A stretch of 14,474 nt of DNA from an uncultured Alphaproteobacteria bacterium (lineage in GTDB: Bacteria > Pseudomonadota > Alphaproteobacteria > RF32 > CAG-239). The stretch is from the NCBI GenBank assembly GCA_944391365.1, contig CALXTH010000002.1:1-14474 (forward strand), given 5' to 3'. Of this stretch, positions 6,006-14,337 are shown in pieces. Within the stretch, counting starts at the first letter, position 1, and each line of letters starts with the position of its first letter. The notes beneath the pieces were generated by a model. That model made no database searches, was not told where the DNA came from, and saw only the letters and a list, made by a program, of their open reading frames with translations. A program made the translations under genes and the position numbers.

Positions 6006-8270
6006 TTACAAATTAGTACCGAAATTCAGGCGGAAGACTTCCGTCTCATCAAAGTCTTTCTTAACCACCGGAATGGCAAAATCAATGGCAATATTGCCCA
6101 TCGGCGACTGCCAGGTCAGACCGACACCGGTTGCCACACGCGGCGTCGAAGAATAATCAACAATCTGCGTATCAATATCATCCGGCTTGCCGAGCATACC
6201 GACATCAACAAAAGTGCGCCCGCGGATTCCCAGCTCGTCCAGCCCCATCGGGAATGACATTTCCGCCCCGGTATAAACCATCCAGTTGCCGCCGAGAGAG
6301 TCGTCGGTATATTTATCCCGGGCACCGATACCACCATACTCAAAGCCGCGCATATTATACCCGCCGAGGAAATAACGGTTCATCAGACGAACATCTTTGT
6401 CCCCGTAACCGGTAATATACCCGCCGTTAAAGAAGAACTTGAACGTATAATAATCGGCAATGGTAAAGTACCGATAAGCCTTGGCATCAAAGCGCAGATA
6501 TTTCTCGTCGCCGCCCAAACCGGCCACATCATTGCCAAACGACAAATAATAACCTTCGCGCGGATTAATCTGGCTGTCCAGCTTGTCATAAACCAGCGTC
6601 TGCCCGATGATTGACCCGGTATAATCGCCTTCCTCGGCTTTGATATAAACAGACGCATCATTGGCCACATTGTCAATTTTATCTTTGCGCAGCGTATACC
6701 GGATATACTGCGACAAATCATCCGTATAATTCCAGCCCAGCCGCAGACGCCCGCCGCTTGTGGTCGTATCATAAGACCCTTCGTCCTGATAATCTTCGGA
6801 GCTGTGGAACAAATCGATTCCCGCCGACAACGGCCGCCCAAGGAAATATGGCTCGGTAAAGCTGAGGTTATAATCCTGGGCACGCTGCGACACCCCGACA
6901 TCCAAACCGAGCTGCTGCCCGCGTCCCTGAAAATTGTTTTCGGTAATACCGGCGCGCACCAACGCCCCGTTCACGGTCGAATAACCAACCCCGACATTGA
7001 AATAACCGGTTGATTTTTCCTCAACTTTCACATTCAAATCAGCCTGATTGCCCTCTTCTTTCGGTACGGTCTGAATATCAACCTTGCTGAAATAATCCAG
7101 ATTTTCCACATTGCGGCGTGACGCCTTAATCTTTGAGGCATTAAAAGCATCACCCTCATCAATTCTGAACTCGCGGCGGATAACGTCATCATCCGTCCGT
7201 TCGTTCCCGGTAATATTAATCCGGTTGACAAAGACGCGCTCACCCTCCCTAATTCTGAAAACCAGCTTGAGCTCACCCGCCGGGGTATTGCGGACCAGCT
7301 CGGGCTCGACATCAACAAAAGCAAAACCCTTCTGCCCCAGTTCCTCGGTAATGATCAAAACCGACTTCTCCGCCTTTTCGGCATCATACCAGTCACCGGC
7401 TTTCAACAAAACAGATTCTTCCACCATTCCGGGCTCGACACCGCTCAGTTCCGAAATAATCTCAATCTCACTGACCTTATAACGCGGCCCCTCATCAAGC
7501 ACATAAGTCAGCACAAAAGATGTTTTGTCGGCACTAAGCTCCGCCACCGCCGACACAACGCGAAAATCCGCATAACCGTGCCGCAGATAAAAACGCCGCA
7601 AAAGCTCCTTATCATAATTGATTTTTTCGGCATCATAATTTTCCGCACTGGAAAAAATCCTGTACCAGCGGCTTTCCTTACTCATAATCTCGCCTTCCAG
7701 ATCACTTGCGGAATAATGGACATTACCGATAAAATTCACCTTGTCGATACTGGCCAGCGGCCCTTCGTCGATTTCATAAATCAAATCAACCGTATTATTT
7801 TCCCGCCGGATAATTTTCGGTTCAACCACAACGGCATACCGCCCGGTACGTTTATAAACTTCCAGAATACGCTGAACATCATCCTGAACTTTTGCCTTAC
7901 TGAAAGAGGCACGCGGCGCCATTTGCACCTCACTCTCCAGCATCTGGGTATCCACCTTCTCATTGCCGTCAAACAGACGCTCGCCGATAACCGGACTCTC
8001 CATCACATCAATCCGCAGCGTTCCGTCAGGCGTCACATGAAAAGACACGTCTTCAAACAACCCCGTCGCATACAATTGCTTCAAGGCATCGTTAAGCTGC
8101 TCTTCAGAGACCGTTCCACCGGACTGAATATCCAGATAAGACATCACCGTTTCATTTTCCACACGGTTCAGCCCCTCGACCTGAATATCCCGGACATACA
8201 CATCGGCGGCAGCGGCGTCAAAAGCCAACAGCAAACTCAACAAAGACGAACCCAAATACAACTTTTTCAT
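6006..8270 (-). CDS. bamA: Outer-membrane protein assembly factor BamA (Omp85)
   Basis: Core of the BAM complex, which folds and inserts beta-barrel proteins into the outer membrane. It has 754 residues from ATG 8270; a TTG directly before it (8271-8273) is a possible alternative start, with AGAGGA upstream of both. Residues 1-22 are a signal peptide rich in Leu and Ala. About 23-415 hold the series of POTRA domains, starting VYVRDIQVEGLNRVENETV and later DKVNFIGNVHYSASDLEGE and VNRINITGNERTDDDVIRRE. The 16-strand barrel follows from about STGYFNVGVGYSTVNGA. The conserved loop-6 motif is MRGF at 640-643, in place of the usual VRGF/Y. The C-terminus is FRLNFGTNL, ending in Leu rather than the usual aromatic residue of the beta signal. 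It lies between rseP and lpxD. Confidence 0.97.
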   Translation of the reverse strand: MKKLYLGSSLLSLLLAFDAAAADVYVRDIQVEGLNRVENETVMSYLDIQSGGTVSEEQLNDALKQLYATGLFEDVSFHVTPDGTLRIDVMESPVIGERLFDGNEKVDTQMLESEVQMAPRASFSKAKVQDDVQRILEVYKRTGRYAVVVEPKIIRRENNTVDLIYEIDEGPLASIDKVNFIGNVHYSASDLEGEIMSKESRWYRIFSSAENYDAEKINYDKELLRRFYLRHGYADFRVVSAVAELSADKTSFVLTYVLDEGPRYKVSEIEIISELSGVEPGMVEESVLLKAGDWYDAEKAEKSVLIITEELGQKGFAFVDVEPELVRNTPAGELKLVFRIREGERVFVNRINITGNERTDDDVIRREFRIDEGDAFNASKIKASRRNVENLDYFSKVDIQTVPKEEGNQADLNVKVEEKSTGYFNVGVGYSTVNGALVRAGITENNFQGRGQQLGLDVGVSQRAQDYNLSFTEPYFLGRPLSAGIDLFHSSEDYQDEGSYDTTTSGGRLRLGWNYTDDLSQYIRYTLRKDKIDNVANDASVYIKAEEGDYTGSIIGQTLVYDKLDSQINPREGYYLSFGNDVAGLGGDEKYLRFDAKAYRYFTIADYYTFKFFFNGGYITGYGDKDVRLMNRYFLGGYNMRGFEYGGIGARDKYTDDSLGGNWMVYTGAEMSFPMGLDELGIRGRTFVDVGMLGKPDDIDTQIVDYSSTPRVATGVGLTWQSPMGNIAIDFAIPVVKKDFDETEVFRLNFGTNL

Positions 8271-8296
8271 CAAAGCGTTTCCTCTTATGTTCCAAA

Positions 8297-9427
8297 TTAA
8301 GCAAACCAGCGGTTGACCAGTCTGACAATATCATTCCATGTGGCAAAAACCATCAATGCCATAATCAGGGCAAAACCGGTTTTGAACAACAATTCCTTGA
8401 TCTTGACGGCAAGCTCTCGCCTGATAACCAGCTCAATGGCGCAAATCATAATATGCCCCCCGTCCAACAGCGGAATTGGAAACAAGTTTATAAGCCCGAG
8501 GTTAATAGAAAGTAAAGCCATAAAAATAACAAAATCAAAAATACCGTTCTGCTTGGTAATATCACCGGACATCTCGGCAATCCGGATAATTCCGCCGACA
8601 TCCTCGCCGCCGCGCACCCCGGTCAGCATCTGCCCGACCCCGCGCAGCGTCGCCGCGGTAATATCCCACGATTCGATGGACGCGTCACGAAAAGCCTCCC
8701 ACAAAGAAAGACTTTCATGAGTCATCTCTACCACATTGATTGACTTAACCCCAAGCATCGGACGGGCCGCCGCCTCACCGGACAAATCCGTCTGCACTTC
8801 TTCCAGCATAAAATTCAGTGTCTTCTGCTCATCACCGCGCTGCAAAACCAGATTGACTTTCCCGTCTGCCGCCAAATCGACTTCATAACGGATATCATTA
8901 AAATCATTAATTTCGTGCCCGTTGATTGATAAAATCCGGTCATCTTTCAAAATTCCGGCTTTATCAGCCGCACTGCCGGCAATAACTTCCCCGACCACCG
9001 GCGGAAAAGTCATTTTTCCGAAACCGAAAAAAATTCCGGTAAAAATCAAAATGGCAAACAGATAGTTCGCCGCCGGCCCCGCCACGGCAATCAAAATCTT
9101 GCGCGACGGCGGCAAGAACTGAAACACATGCTTTTTCTCCGCCTCGCTCAAATCCTTCAACTTTTCCGATTCGCCGGCTGAAGCGGCATCCTCATCACCA
9201 AAAAATTTACAATATCCGCCAAGCGGAACAGCCGCAATTTTCCAATGTGTCCCTTTTTTGTCAGTCCGCCCCCACAACTCCTTGCCAAACCCGATGGAAA
9301 ACTCATCAACCCTGACGCCAAGCATTCTGGCCACCCAGAAATGCCCCAGCTCGTGGACAAAAACAAGAATGCCCAACAACACCAGAAAAGGAACAACATA
9401 ATACAGAAAATTACTCAACAGCTCCAT
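8297..9427 (-). CDS. rseP: RIP metalloprotease RseP (site-2 protease)
   Basis: Intramembrane zinc protease that cleaves transmembrane anti-sigma factors and remnant signal peptides in the inner membrane. It has 376 residues. The active site HELGH is at 25-29 in the first membrane helix, and the third zinc ligand is Asp322 in NLFPIPLLDGGH. Membrane segments are visible around residues 8-30, 112-135, 297-315 and 348-363. One PDZ domain (about 145-220) contains GSAADKAGILKDDRILSING; E. coli RseP has two PDZ domains and about 450 residues, so this is the shorter single-PDZ form common in Alphaproteobacteria. The start at 9427 has only a weak ribosome site, 24 bases from the cdsA stop. It sits directly between cdsA and bamA; dxr, often found between cdsA and rseP, is absent. 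Confidence 0.96.
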   Translation of the reverse strand: MELLSNFLYYVVPFLVLLGILVFVHELGHFWVARMLGVRVDEFSIGFGKELWGRTDKKGTHWKIAAVPLGGYCKFFGDEDAASAGESEKLKDLSEAEKKHVFQFLPPSRKILIAVAGPAANYLFAILIFTGIFFGFGKMTFPPVVGEVIAGSAADKAGILKDDRILSINGHEINDFNDIRYEVDLAADGKVNLVLQRGDEQKTLNFMLEEVQTDLSGEAAARPMLGVKSINVVEMTHESLSLWEAFRDASIESWDITAATLRGVGQMLTGVRGGEDVGGIIRIAEMSGDITKQNGIFDFVIFMALLSINLGLINLFPIPLLDGGHIMICAIELVIRRELAVKIKELLFKTGFALIMALMVFATWNDIVRLVNRWFA

Positions 9428-9451
9428 AACTTCAACCAGCCCCTGACTTAA

Positions 9452-10243
9452 CTAAAAAACATAAAAGAAAAACATCATAACCGCCAACGTAAACGGAGCG
9501 GCAAAAATCAGCCCGTCCACCCGGTCAAACATTCCGCCGTGCCCCGGAATCAGATTGCTCGAATCTTTAACCCCCATCAGGCGTTTAATTTTCGATTCGA
9601 CCAAATCCCCTGCCTGCGCCGCCAAAGCGACAAAAGCCGCCGCCACCGCCGCACCCGGCGTATAATCAAACATCAGATATTCGGTATAAATCACACTGAC
9701 CAGCGCCGCCAGAGCCATGCCGCCCAGCAGACCGGCCCAGGTTTTGTTCGGACTGATTTTTGGAGCCAGCTTCGGCCCTTTAAGCGCCGTTCCGACCACA
9801 TACCCGCCGACATCAACACTCCAGATCATCAGAATATACCACAGCAGCAAAACAAAGCCGCCCATCTCATACAGCGAAACCACCGATCCGAAACCAATGG
9901 CAATATACGGCACACCGAGCAACAGCAGCCCCCGGTGTTTTTCCCCGCGGGATTTATACCAGACCAGCAACATCGACAGAAGCAAAACCCCGAATGACAA
10001 CGGGAAAAACAAAATACCGAAAATCGTAAACACCGCCGCCGTATAAACAAAAGTCGATGCATAAAAAACAGGCTTGTTGTTCGGCACCAGCGACACCCAT
10101 TCCCAGGCCAACACTGTCGCACACATGAAAAAGAACAGATTGACAAACGGCGTTCCCAAATACAAAACAAAAACAGTCAGCGGCGCCATCACCAAAGCCG
10201 CAGCAGCACGCTTGACAAAAGAATCCAGCTTAGATTTTTCCAT
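9452..10243 (-). CDS. cdsA: Phosphatidate cytidylyltransferase
   Basis: Makes CDP-diacylglycerol from phosphatidate and CTP, the branch point to all major phospholipids, in the inner membrane. It has 263 residues with about eight hydrophobic membrane segments. The CDS signature spans residues 217-243 (SKIKRLMGVKDSSN, then PGHGGMFDRVD), matching the family pattern at the Lys-Asp, His-Gly-Gly and Asp-Arg-x-Asp positions; SPNKTWAG at 164-171 is the second conserved motif. I chose ATG 10243 because GGGAGAGAAG sits just upstream; a longer frame from 10273 adds ten residues and would overlap uppS by 44 bases. With this start the overlap with uppS is 14 bases, so translation is probably coupled. Its product pathway follows PlsY, encoded divergently on the other side of pyrH. 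Confidence 0.95.
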   Translation of the reverse strand: MEKSKLDSFVKRAAAALVMAPLTVFVLYLGTPFVNLFFFMCATVLAWEWVSLVPNNKPVFYASTFVYTAAVFTIFGILFFPLSFGVLLLSMLLVWYKSRGEKHRGLLLLGVPYIAIGFGSVVSLYEMGGFVLLLWYILMIWSVDVGGYVVGTALKGPKLAPKISPNKTWAGLLGGMALAALVSVIYTEYLMFDYTPGAAVAAAFVALAAQAGDLVESKIKRLMGVKDSSNLIPGHGGMFDRVDGLIFAAPFTLAVMMFFFYVF

Positions 10244-10946
10244 ATCTTCTCTCCCGGGAATAAAATTTTTCAATCACCTTATCCAGCTCTTCTGCGCTGA
10301 AGTCCGGCCACAAAGTTTCCGTAAAGAACATTTCGGCATATGCCGCCTGCCACAACAGATAATTGCTTATTCTCTGCTCACCGCTGGTACGGATTAAAAT
10401 ATCCGGATCCGGAATATCTCTGGTATAGAGCATATCAGAAAACAGCTTAAGATCAATATCGGATTCCGACATATCACCTTTTTTTACCAATGCGGCTATT
10501 TTCTTTGCCGCGGCCACAATTTCCTGCCTTGCCCCGTAACTGATGGCCAAAACAAGCGTCATTCCCAGGTTTCCTGCCGTTTTACTCTCCAACTGCGCCA
10601 TACTCTCGGCAATATCCTGGTCAAGCATATCCCGTTCACCGATAAAACGGATTCGGATATTGTTTTTACGCATTTCTTCCAAATCATATTTCAAATACTG
10701 CCGGAGCAGATCCATCAGGGTTTTGACCTCTTCGGCCGGCCGTTGCCAGTTTTCGGTTGAAAAAGCATACAGCGTCAGAAACCTGATTCCCCGCTCATTC
10801 ACGGCCTTGGCAATATCTTTAACCGTCTCGGCGCCTTTTTTATGCCCGGCCGACCGGGGCAAGCCTCTCCGTTTGGCCCAGCGTCCGTTACCGTCCATGA
10901 TAATTGCAATATGATTTAGCCTGTTTTTTTCCGTACTCAATTCCAA
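10230..10946 (-). CDS. uppS: Isoprenyl transferase (undecaprenyl pyrophosphate synthase type)
   Basis: Cis-prenyltransferase that extends farnesyl diphosphate with isopentenyl diphosphate to the C55 carrier for peptidoglycan and O-antigen synthesis, at the inner membrane surface. It has 238 residues. The N-terminal signature is HIAIIMDGNGRWAKRRGLPR with the Mg-binding Asp at residue 18, followed by GHKKGAETV. LTLYAFSTENWQRP and, near the C-terminus, DPDILIRTSGEQRISNYLLWQ are the conserved substrate-binding blocks. The start is not ATG: TTG 10946 and an in-frame TTG at 10940 are the only candidates, both with weak ribosome sites. A short frame (10937-10975, 12 codons) ends exactly over the second TTG. 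It overlaps cdsA by 14 bases and follows frr by 81 bases, the usual frr-uppS-cdsA order. Confidence 0.95.
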   Translation of the reverse strand: MELSTEKNRLNHIAIIMDGNGRWAKRRGLPRSAGHKKGAETVKDIAKAVNERGIRFLTLYAFSTENWQRPAEEVKTLMDLLRQYLKYDLEEMRKNNIRIRFIGERDMLDQDIAESMAQLESKTAGNLGMTLVLAISYGARQEIVAAAKKIAALVKKGDMSESDIDLKLFSDMLYTRDIPDPDILIRTSGEQRISNYLLWQAAYAEMFFTETLWPDFSAEELDKVIEKFYSRERRYGKI

Positions 10947-11027
10947 AGATTCCGATAATAATAAAACACGTTCATCCTGCCGGCCCGCAACTCGGCCTCA
11001 GACACCGCCGCAGAACCGTTCCCCGGC

Positions 11028-11591
11028 TTAAACCTGCAGAATATCCTTTTCTTTCTGCGCCAGCAATTCATCAATCTTTTTGATTGAATCATCCGTCAGC
11101 TTCTGAATTTCATTCTCATAACGCTTCTCATCATCTTCCGAAATCAAATTATCTTTTTTCAGCTTCTTGACTTCATCCAGCGCCTCTCTTCTGATATTGC
11201 GAACCGCCACTTTATTGCTCTCGGCATACTTTCCCGCCACCTTGGTCAATTCTTTGCGGCGTTCTTCACTGAGCGGCGGAATGGGAATTCTGATCAGTTG
11301 CCCGTCCGAAGCCGGATTCAGCCCCAGATCAGATTCCATGATAGCTTTTTCAACAGCCTTGGCCAACCCTCGGTCCCAAACAGATACCGACAGCGTACGC
11401 GCATCCGGCACACTGATTGTCCCGACCTGTGCAATCGGCGTCATCGAGCCATAAGCCTCAACCATAATCCCGTCCAAAAGACTCACATGAGCCCGCCCGG
11501 CACGCAGACTGCCGAAATCGGCCTTCAAAGAGTCCAGCGTTTTTTCCATCTTGCTTTTGGCTTCGGATTTAATCTCATTAAAATCAGACAT
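11028..11591 (-). CDS. frr: Ribosome recycling factor
   Basis: Splits post-termination ribosomes together with EF-G, in the cytoplasm. It has 187 residues, typical size (E. coli 185). It shows the two-domain RRF pattern. The long helical domain opens MEKTLDSLKADFGSLRAGRA with the conserved SLRAGRA. The beta domain with SLLDGIMVEAYGSMTPIAQV and WDRGLAKAVEKAI follows. Then IRIPIPPLSEERRKEL and AVRNIRREALDEVKKL return to the helical domain. The start at 11591 is ATG with AGGAT six bases upstream. It follows pyrH by 83 bases, and the pyrH-frr pair is near-universal. Confidence 0.97.
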   Translation of the reverse strand: MSDFNEIKSEAKSKMEKTLDSLKADFGSLRAGRAHVSLLDGIMVEAYGSMTPIAQVGTISVPDARTLSVSVWDRGLAKAVEKAIMESDLGLNPASDGQLIRIPIPPLSEERRKELTKVAGKYAESNKVAVRNIRREALDEVKKLKKDNLISEDDEKRYENEIQKLTDDSIKKIDELLAQKEKDILQV

Positions 11592-11674
11592 GTCTTATCC
11601 TATCTCATTCGTTTAAACTGTCTTACATAATTATTTATTTTCATCTCTTTGGCAAGCAGTTTTTAAAACTTGGC

Positions 11675-12391
11675 TTAAGATTCTTTAATAACCGTAAAAT
11701 TTCCCTTTCCCGACAAAACCTTAGCCAAAGCTCCCTGCTCATGCTGAGAAAAAACCAAAATCGGCAGTTTGTTTTCCCGGGCCATGGCAATAGCGGGTAA
11801 ATCCATCACCCTGAGTTGCTTTTCAATAACCTCGTCATAAGAAACTTCCCGATATTTTTTCGCCTTGGGATTCCGCTTGGGATCATCATCATAGACGCCG
11901 TCCACCTGAGTCGATTTCAACAACACGTCACACCCCATTTCCGAAGCCCGCAGCACAGCCCCCGTATCCGTCGTAAAATACGGGTTCCCCGTACAGACAA
12001 AAAAAATAAGGATTCGTCCTTTTTCCAAATGCCGGAGCGCCCGCCGGTACACATAATTCTCACACACCTGCGGAATTTCCAACCCCGACATCACCCTGAC
12101 GCTCATTCCCAAACGCTCCATAACATTCTGCAAATACAGCGCATTCATCACCGTCGCCATCATGCCCACATGATCGCCGACTGTCCGGCTGATGCCTTTT
12201 GAGGCCTCCTGCACACCACGGAATATATTGCCGCCGCCGACCACCAGACAAATTTCCACGCCGCTGTCGGCCACTTCTTTGATTTGCCCGGCAATATCCT
12301 CGACCGCTCCGGCATCAATACCAAAACCTTGCCGCCCCATAAGCCCCTCACCGGAAATTTTAATCAAAACACGTTTATAAATCGGTTTCAT
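11675..12391 (-). CDS. pyrH: UMP kinase
   Basis: Phosphorylates UMP to UDP, feeding RNA, DNA and UDP-sugar (peptidoglycan, LPS) synthesis; hexameric amino-acid-kinase fold, cytoplasmic. It has 238 residues from ATG 12391, with AAAGGG about nine bases upstream. A longer frame to 12571 would run into the plsY start and lacks homology-like sequence, so I rejected it. Motifs are KISGEGLMG at 11-19, VVGGGNIFRG at 50-59, GDHVGMMATVMNAL at 72-85, CTGNPYFTTDTGA at 133-145 and STQVDGVYDDDP at 160-171. The usual AAGTGNP loop reads FVCTGNP here, a Gly to Cys change. It is the first gene of the minus-strand operon and is transcribed divergently from plsY; the rpsB-tsf genes that usually precede it are not here. 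Confidence 0.96.
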   Translation of the reverse strand: MKPIYKRVLIKISGEGLMGRQGFGIDAGAVEDIAGQIKEVADSGVEICLVVGGGNIFRGVQEASKGISRTVGDHVGMMATVMNALYLQNVMERLGMSVRVMSGLEIPQVCENYVYRRALRHLEKGRILIFFVCTGNPYFTTDTGAVLRASEMGCDVLLKSTQVDGVYDDDPKRNPKAKKYREVSYDEVIEKQLRVMDLPAIAMARENKLPILVFSQHEQGALAKVLSGKGNFTVIKES

Positions 12392-12422
12392 AACAATAAC
12401 CCTTTTTGATAAAACTGCCTCT

Positions 12423-12450
12423 ATAATATAAGCTGAAAACAGAAAGTCAC
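12423..12450 (-). promoter_or_regulatory. Putative sigma70 promoter of the pyrH operon
   Basis: On the minus strand, GTGACT (12445-12450) and TATTAT (12423-12428) are separated by 16 bases. The predicted start, near 12416, gives a leader of about 25 bases before the pyrH ATG. The -35 matches consensus at four of six positions and the -10 at five. Confidence 0.5.
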
Positions 12451-12490
12451 CTGTTTTTCCCCGTCCATGCACAACCAAAAGACAAACCCC

Positions 12491-12519
12491 TTGCCAATTT
12501 CCGAACTTAAGTCTAGATT
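12491..12519 (+). promoter_or_regulatory. Putative sigma70 promoter of plsY-dprA
   Basis: TTGCCA (12491-12496), then 17 bases, then TAGATT (12514-12519). Transcription would start near 12526, about 30 bases before plsY. A short inverted repeat TTGGAA/TTCCAA (12518-12523 and 12532-12537, 8-base loop) overlaps the -10 and the predicted start and could be an operator. Confidence 0.5.
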
Positions 12520-12554
12520 GGAAAAAAACAATTCCAACCAATGGACAATATAAA

Positions 12555-13202
12555 ATGACAACAGGCATCATCTTTGCACTCTCCGCCCTCGGCGGTTATC
12601 TTCTGGGCTCAATTCCTTTCGGTCTGGTCTTAACCCGGCTTGCCGGTCTGGGCGACATTCGCAAAATCGGCTCGGGCAACATCGGCGCCACCAACGTACT
12701 CCGTACCGGACGCAAAGATCTTGCCCTCCTGACCGTTATTTTAGACGCCTCAAAAGCCGGTGCCGCAGCACTGATTGCACAGGCGCTTGCCCCTGACGAA
12801 CCCTACATTTTCATCGGCTACATCACTTCTGTCAGCATTCTGGCCGGATTAATTGCCGGCGTCTGCGGCGTACTCGGCCACAACTTTCCGCTCTGGCTCG
12901 GGTTCAAAGGCGGCAAAGGCGTTGCGTCCGCATTTGGTTTTATTGTGGCCACCCAGCCGCAGCTGGGGCTGATTGCCCTTGCCGTATGGCTCGGCGTTGC
13001 CGTCATCACCCGCTATTCATCATTATCGGCCATCTGCGCAGCCGTCTCCGTGCCGTTTTTTGCTTTTTTCCTGACTGACACCACTCATGCCGTCTTTTAC
13101 AGCGCGATTGCCCTGCTGGTGCTCATCCGCCACCATGCCAACATCAACCGCCTGCTCCACGGCCGGGAAAGCAAAATCTCCTTCAGCAAAAAAGCCGCCT
13201 GA
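12555..13202 (+). CDS. plsY: Glycerol-3-phosphate acyltransferase PlsY
   Basis: Inner-membrane enzyme that acylates glycerol-3-phosphate at position 1 from acyl-phosphate (with PlsX), the first step of phosphatidate synthesis. It has 215 residues with five or more hydrophobic segments. All three active-site motifs are seen: GSIPFG at 18-23, SGNIGATNVLRTGRK from 40, and GHNFPLWLGFKGGKGVA at 108-124. RHHANINRLLHGRESK near residue 192 is the conserved C-terminal tail. The start at 12555 has only a weak GGA ribosome site. A 5-codon frame (ATG 12541) ends with a TGA that overlaps this ATG (ATGA), so re-initiation is possible. Its stop overlaps the dprA start (TGATG). It is transcribed divergently from pyrH. 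Confidence 0.96.
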   Translation: MTTGIIFALSALGGYLLGSIPFGLVLTRLAGLGDIRKIGSGNIGATNVLRTGRKDLALLTVILDASKAGAAALIAQALAPDEPYIFIGYITSVSILAGLIAGVCGVLGHNFPLWLGFKGGKGVASAFGFIVATQPQLGLIALAVWLGVAVITRYSSLSAICAAVSVPFFAFFLTDTTHAVFYSAIALLVLIRHHANINRLLHGRESKISFSKKAA

Positions 13203-14317
13203 TGACTGACCGGCAGGAAATCATCGACAGGATTCGCCTGATAAACACCGAAAACATCGGCGCCGTCACCTTTTATAAACTGCTGAAAAAATATGTGACA
13301 GCCGGCAAAGCGCTGGAAAATTTGCCGCCGCAATACACACGCTGCCCAAAAGATAAAGCCGTTTCCGAATACAAACAAATTCAAAATCTCGGCATCACTC
13401 TGTTGAACTTTGATGACGCCGCTTATCCGCAAACACTGCTCCAGCTTCGGGACGCACCGCCCCTGCTCTATGTTCTTGGCAATCCTGAGCTCTTAAACGC
13501 CGCACCGGCCGTTTCCGTTGTCGGGTCACGTAATGCTTCGGTCAACGGACGCAAAATAGCCTCTCACATAGCTTATGACTTAACCGAAAACAACATTCTT
13601 GTCATCTCGGGCATGGCTCGCGGCATCGATTCTGCCGCCCACAAAGGCGCCATGTATGCCCGTGAACAAAAAGGAACCACCCTCGCCGTCCTTGGCACCG
13701 GGGTCGATATTCCCTATCCAGTGGAGAACAGGGGATTATATAACCAGATAATCAAACAGGGTGCCATTGTTTCCGAATTTCCGCTCGGCACCACCCCACA
13801 GGCACAAAACTTTCCGCGCCGCAACCGTATTGTTTCGGCATTGACCGCGGGAACATTAGTCATTGAGGCCGGACTCAACTCCGGCTCGCTGATTACGGCA
13901 CGCCTTGCGCTTGAACAGGGACGTGATGTTTTTGCCGTTCCCGGGTCTCCCGTAGATTCGCGCTCTGCCGGCACCAACAAACTCATCAAAGACGGCGCTT
14001 TTCTGGTTGAAACCGCAGAAGATATTTTATCCCACCTTGACCTGTCCCGCCAAAGGCTGATTCCGCCAGCACCCCGGCCCGCCGAAGCTGAATTGTTTGA
14101 TATCCCTCTTGACAAAGCCGAAAATAATGCCGATATTTCCACAGAACCGGAGGCAGCCTCCCTGCTTGACTGCCTGACCAGCGACGGCGTCTATGTCGAT
14201 GAGCTCCTCCGCCAGACGGGGCTCGATTCCGCAACCTTGTCCATGCAGCTTCTGGAGCTTGAGCTGGACAACAAAATCGAACGCCTGCCCGGCAACCGGA
14301 TAGCGCTTATAAAATAA
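13202..14317 (+). CDS. dprA: DNA-processing protein DprA (Smf)
   Basis: Binds incoming single-stranded DNA during natural transformation and loads RecA; widespread also in bacteria not known to be competent. It has 371 residues. An N-terminal helix-hairpin-helix/SAM-like segment (about 1-65) precedes the extended Rossmann fold (about 75-280) with SVVGSRNASVNGRKIA at 105-120, ISGMARGIDSAAHKGA at 135-150, LGTGVDIPYPVENRGLY, FPRRNRIVSAL at 204-214 and AGLNSGSLITARLALEQG at 223-240. A C-terminal winged-helix domain (about 318-371, LLDCLTSDGVYVDELLRQTG) follows a low-complexity linker. The start overlaps the plsY stop by one base, indicating translational coupling. It is followed 20 bases later by topA, the common dprA-topA order. 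Confidence 0.96.
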   Translation: MTDRQEIIDRIRLINTENIGAVTFYKLLKKYVTAGKALENLPPQYTRCPKDKAVSEYKQIQNLGITLLNFDDAAYPQTLLQLRDAPPLLYVLGNPELLNAAPAVSVVGSRNASVNGRKIASHIAYDLTENNILVISGMARGIDSAAHKGAMYAREQKGTTLAVLGTGVDIPYPVENRGLYNQIIKQGAIVSEFPLGTTPQAQNFPRRNRIVSALTAGTLVIEAGLNSGSLITARLALEQGRDVFAVPGSPVDSRSAGTNKLIKDGAFLVETAEDILSHLDLSRQRLIPPAPRPAEAELFDIPLDKAENNADISTEPEAASLLDCLTSDGVYVDELLRQTGLDSATLSMQLLELELDNKIERLPGNRIALIK

Positions 14318-14337
14318 TGAGGATTGGATAAAGCGAT

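Noticed and set aside
7578..8300. 240-codon plus-strand open frame opposite bamA
   Set aside because: A shadow of the bamA coding sequence; His/Arg/Pro/Gln-rich composition typical of antisense frames.
10244..10273. Ten-codon extension of cdsA
   Set aside because: It would overlap uppS by 44 bases; the ATG at 10243 has a good ribosome site.
11658..11670. AGTTTT-T-AAAACT palindrome between frr and pyrH
   Set aside because: Too AT-rich and short to be a terminator, and the two genes are normally co-transcribed; probably chance.
12392..12571. N-terminal extension of pyrH by 60 codons
   Set aside because: It crosses the promoter region and the plsY start, and UMP kinases begin near M-K-P-I-Y-K-R; ATG 12391 has a ribosome site.
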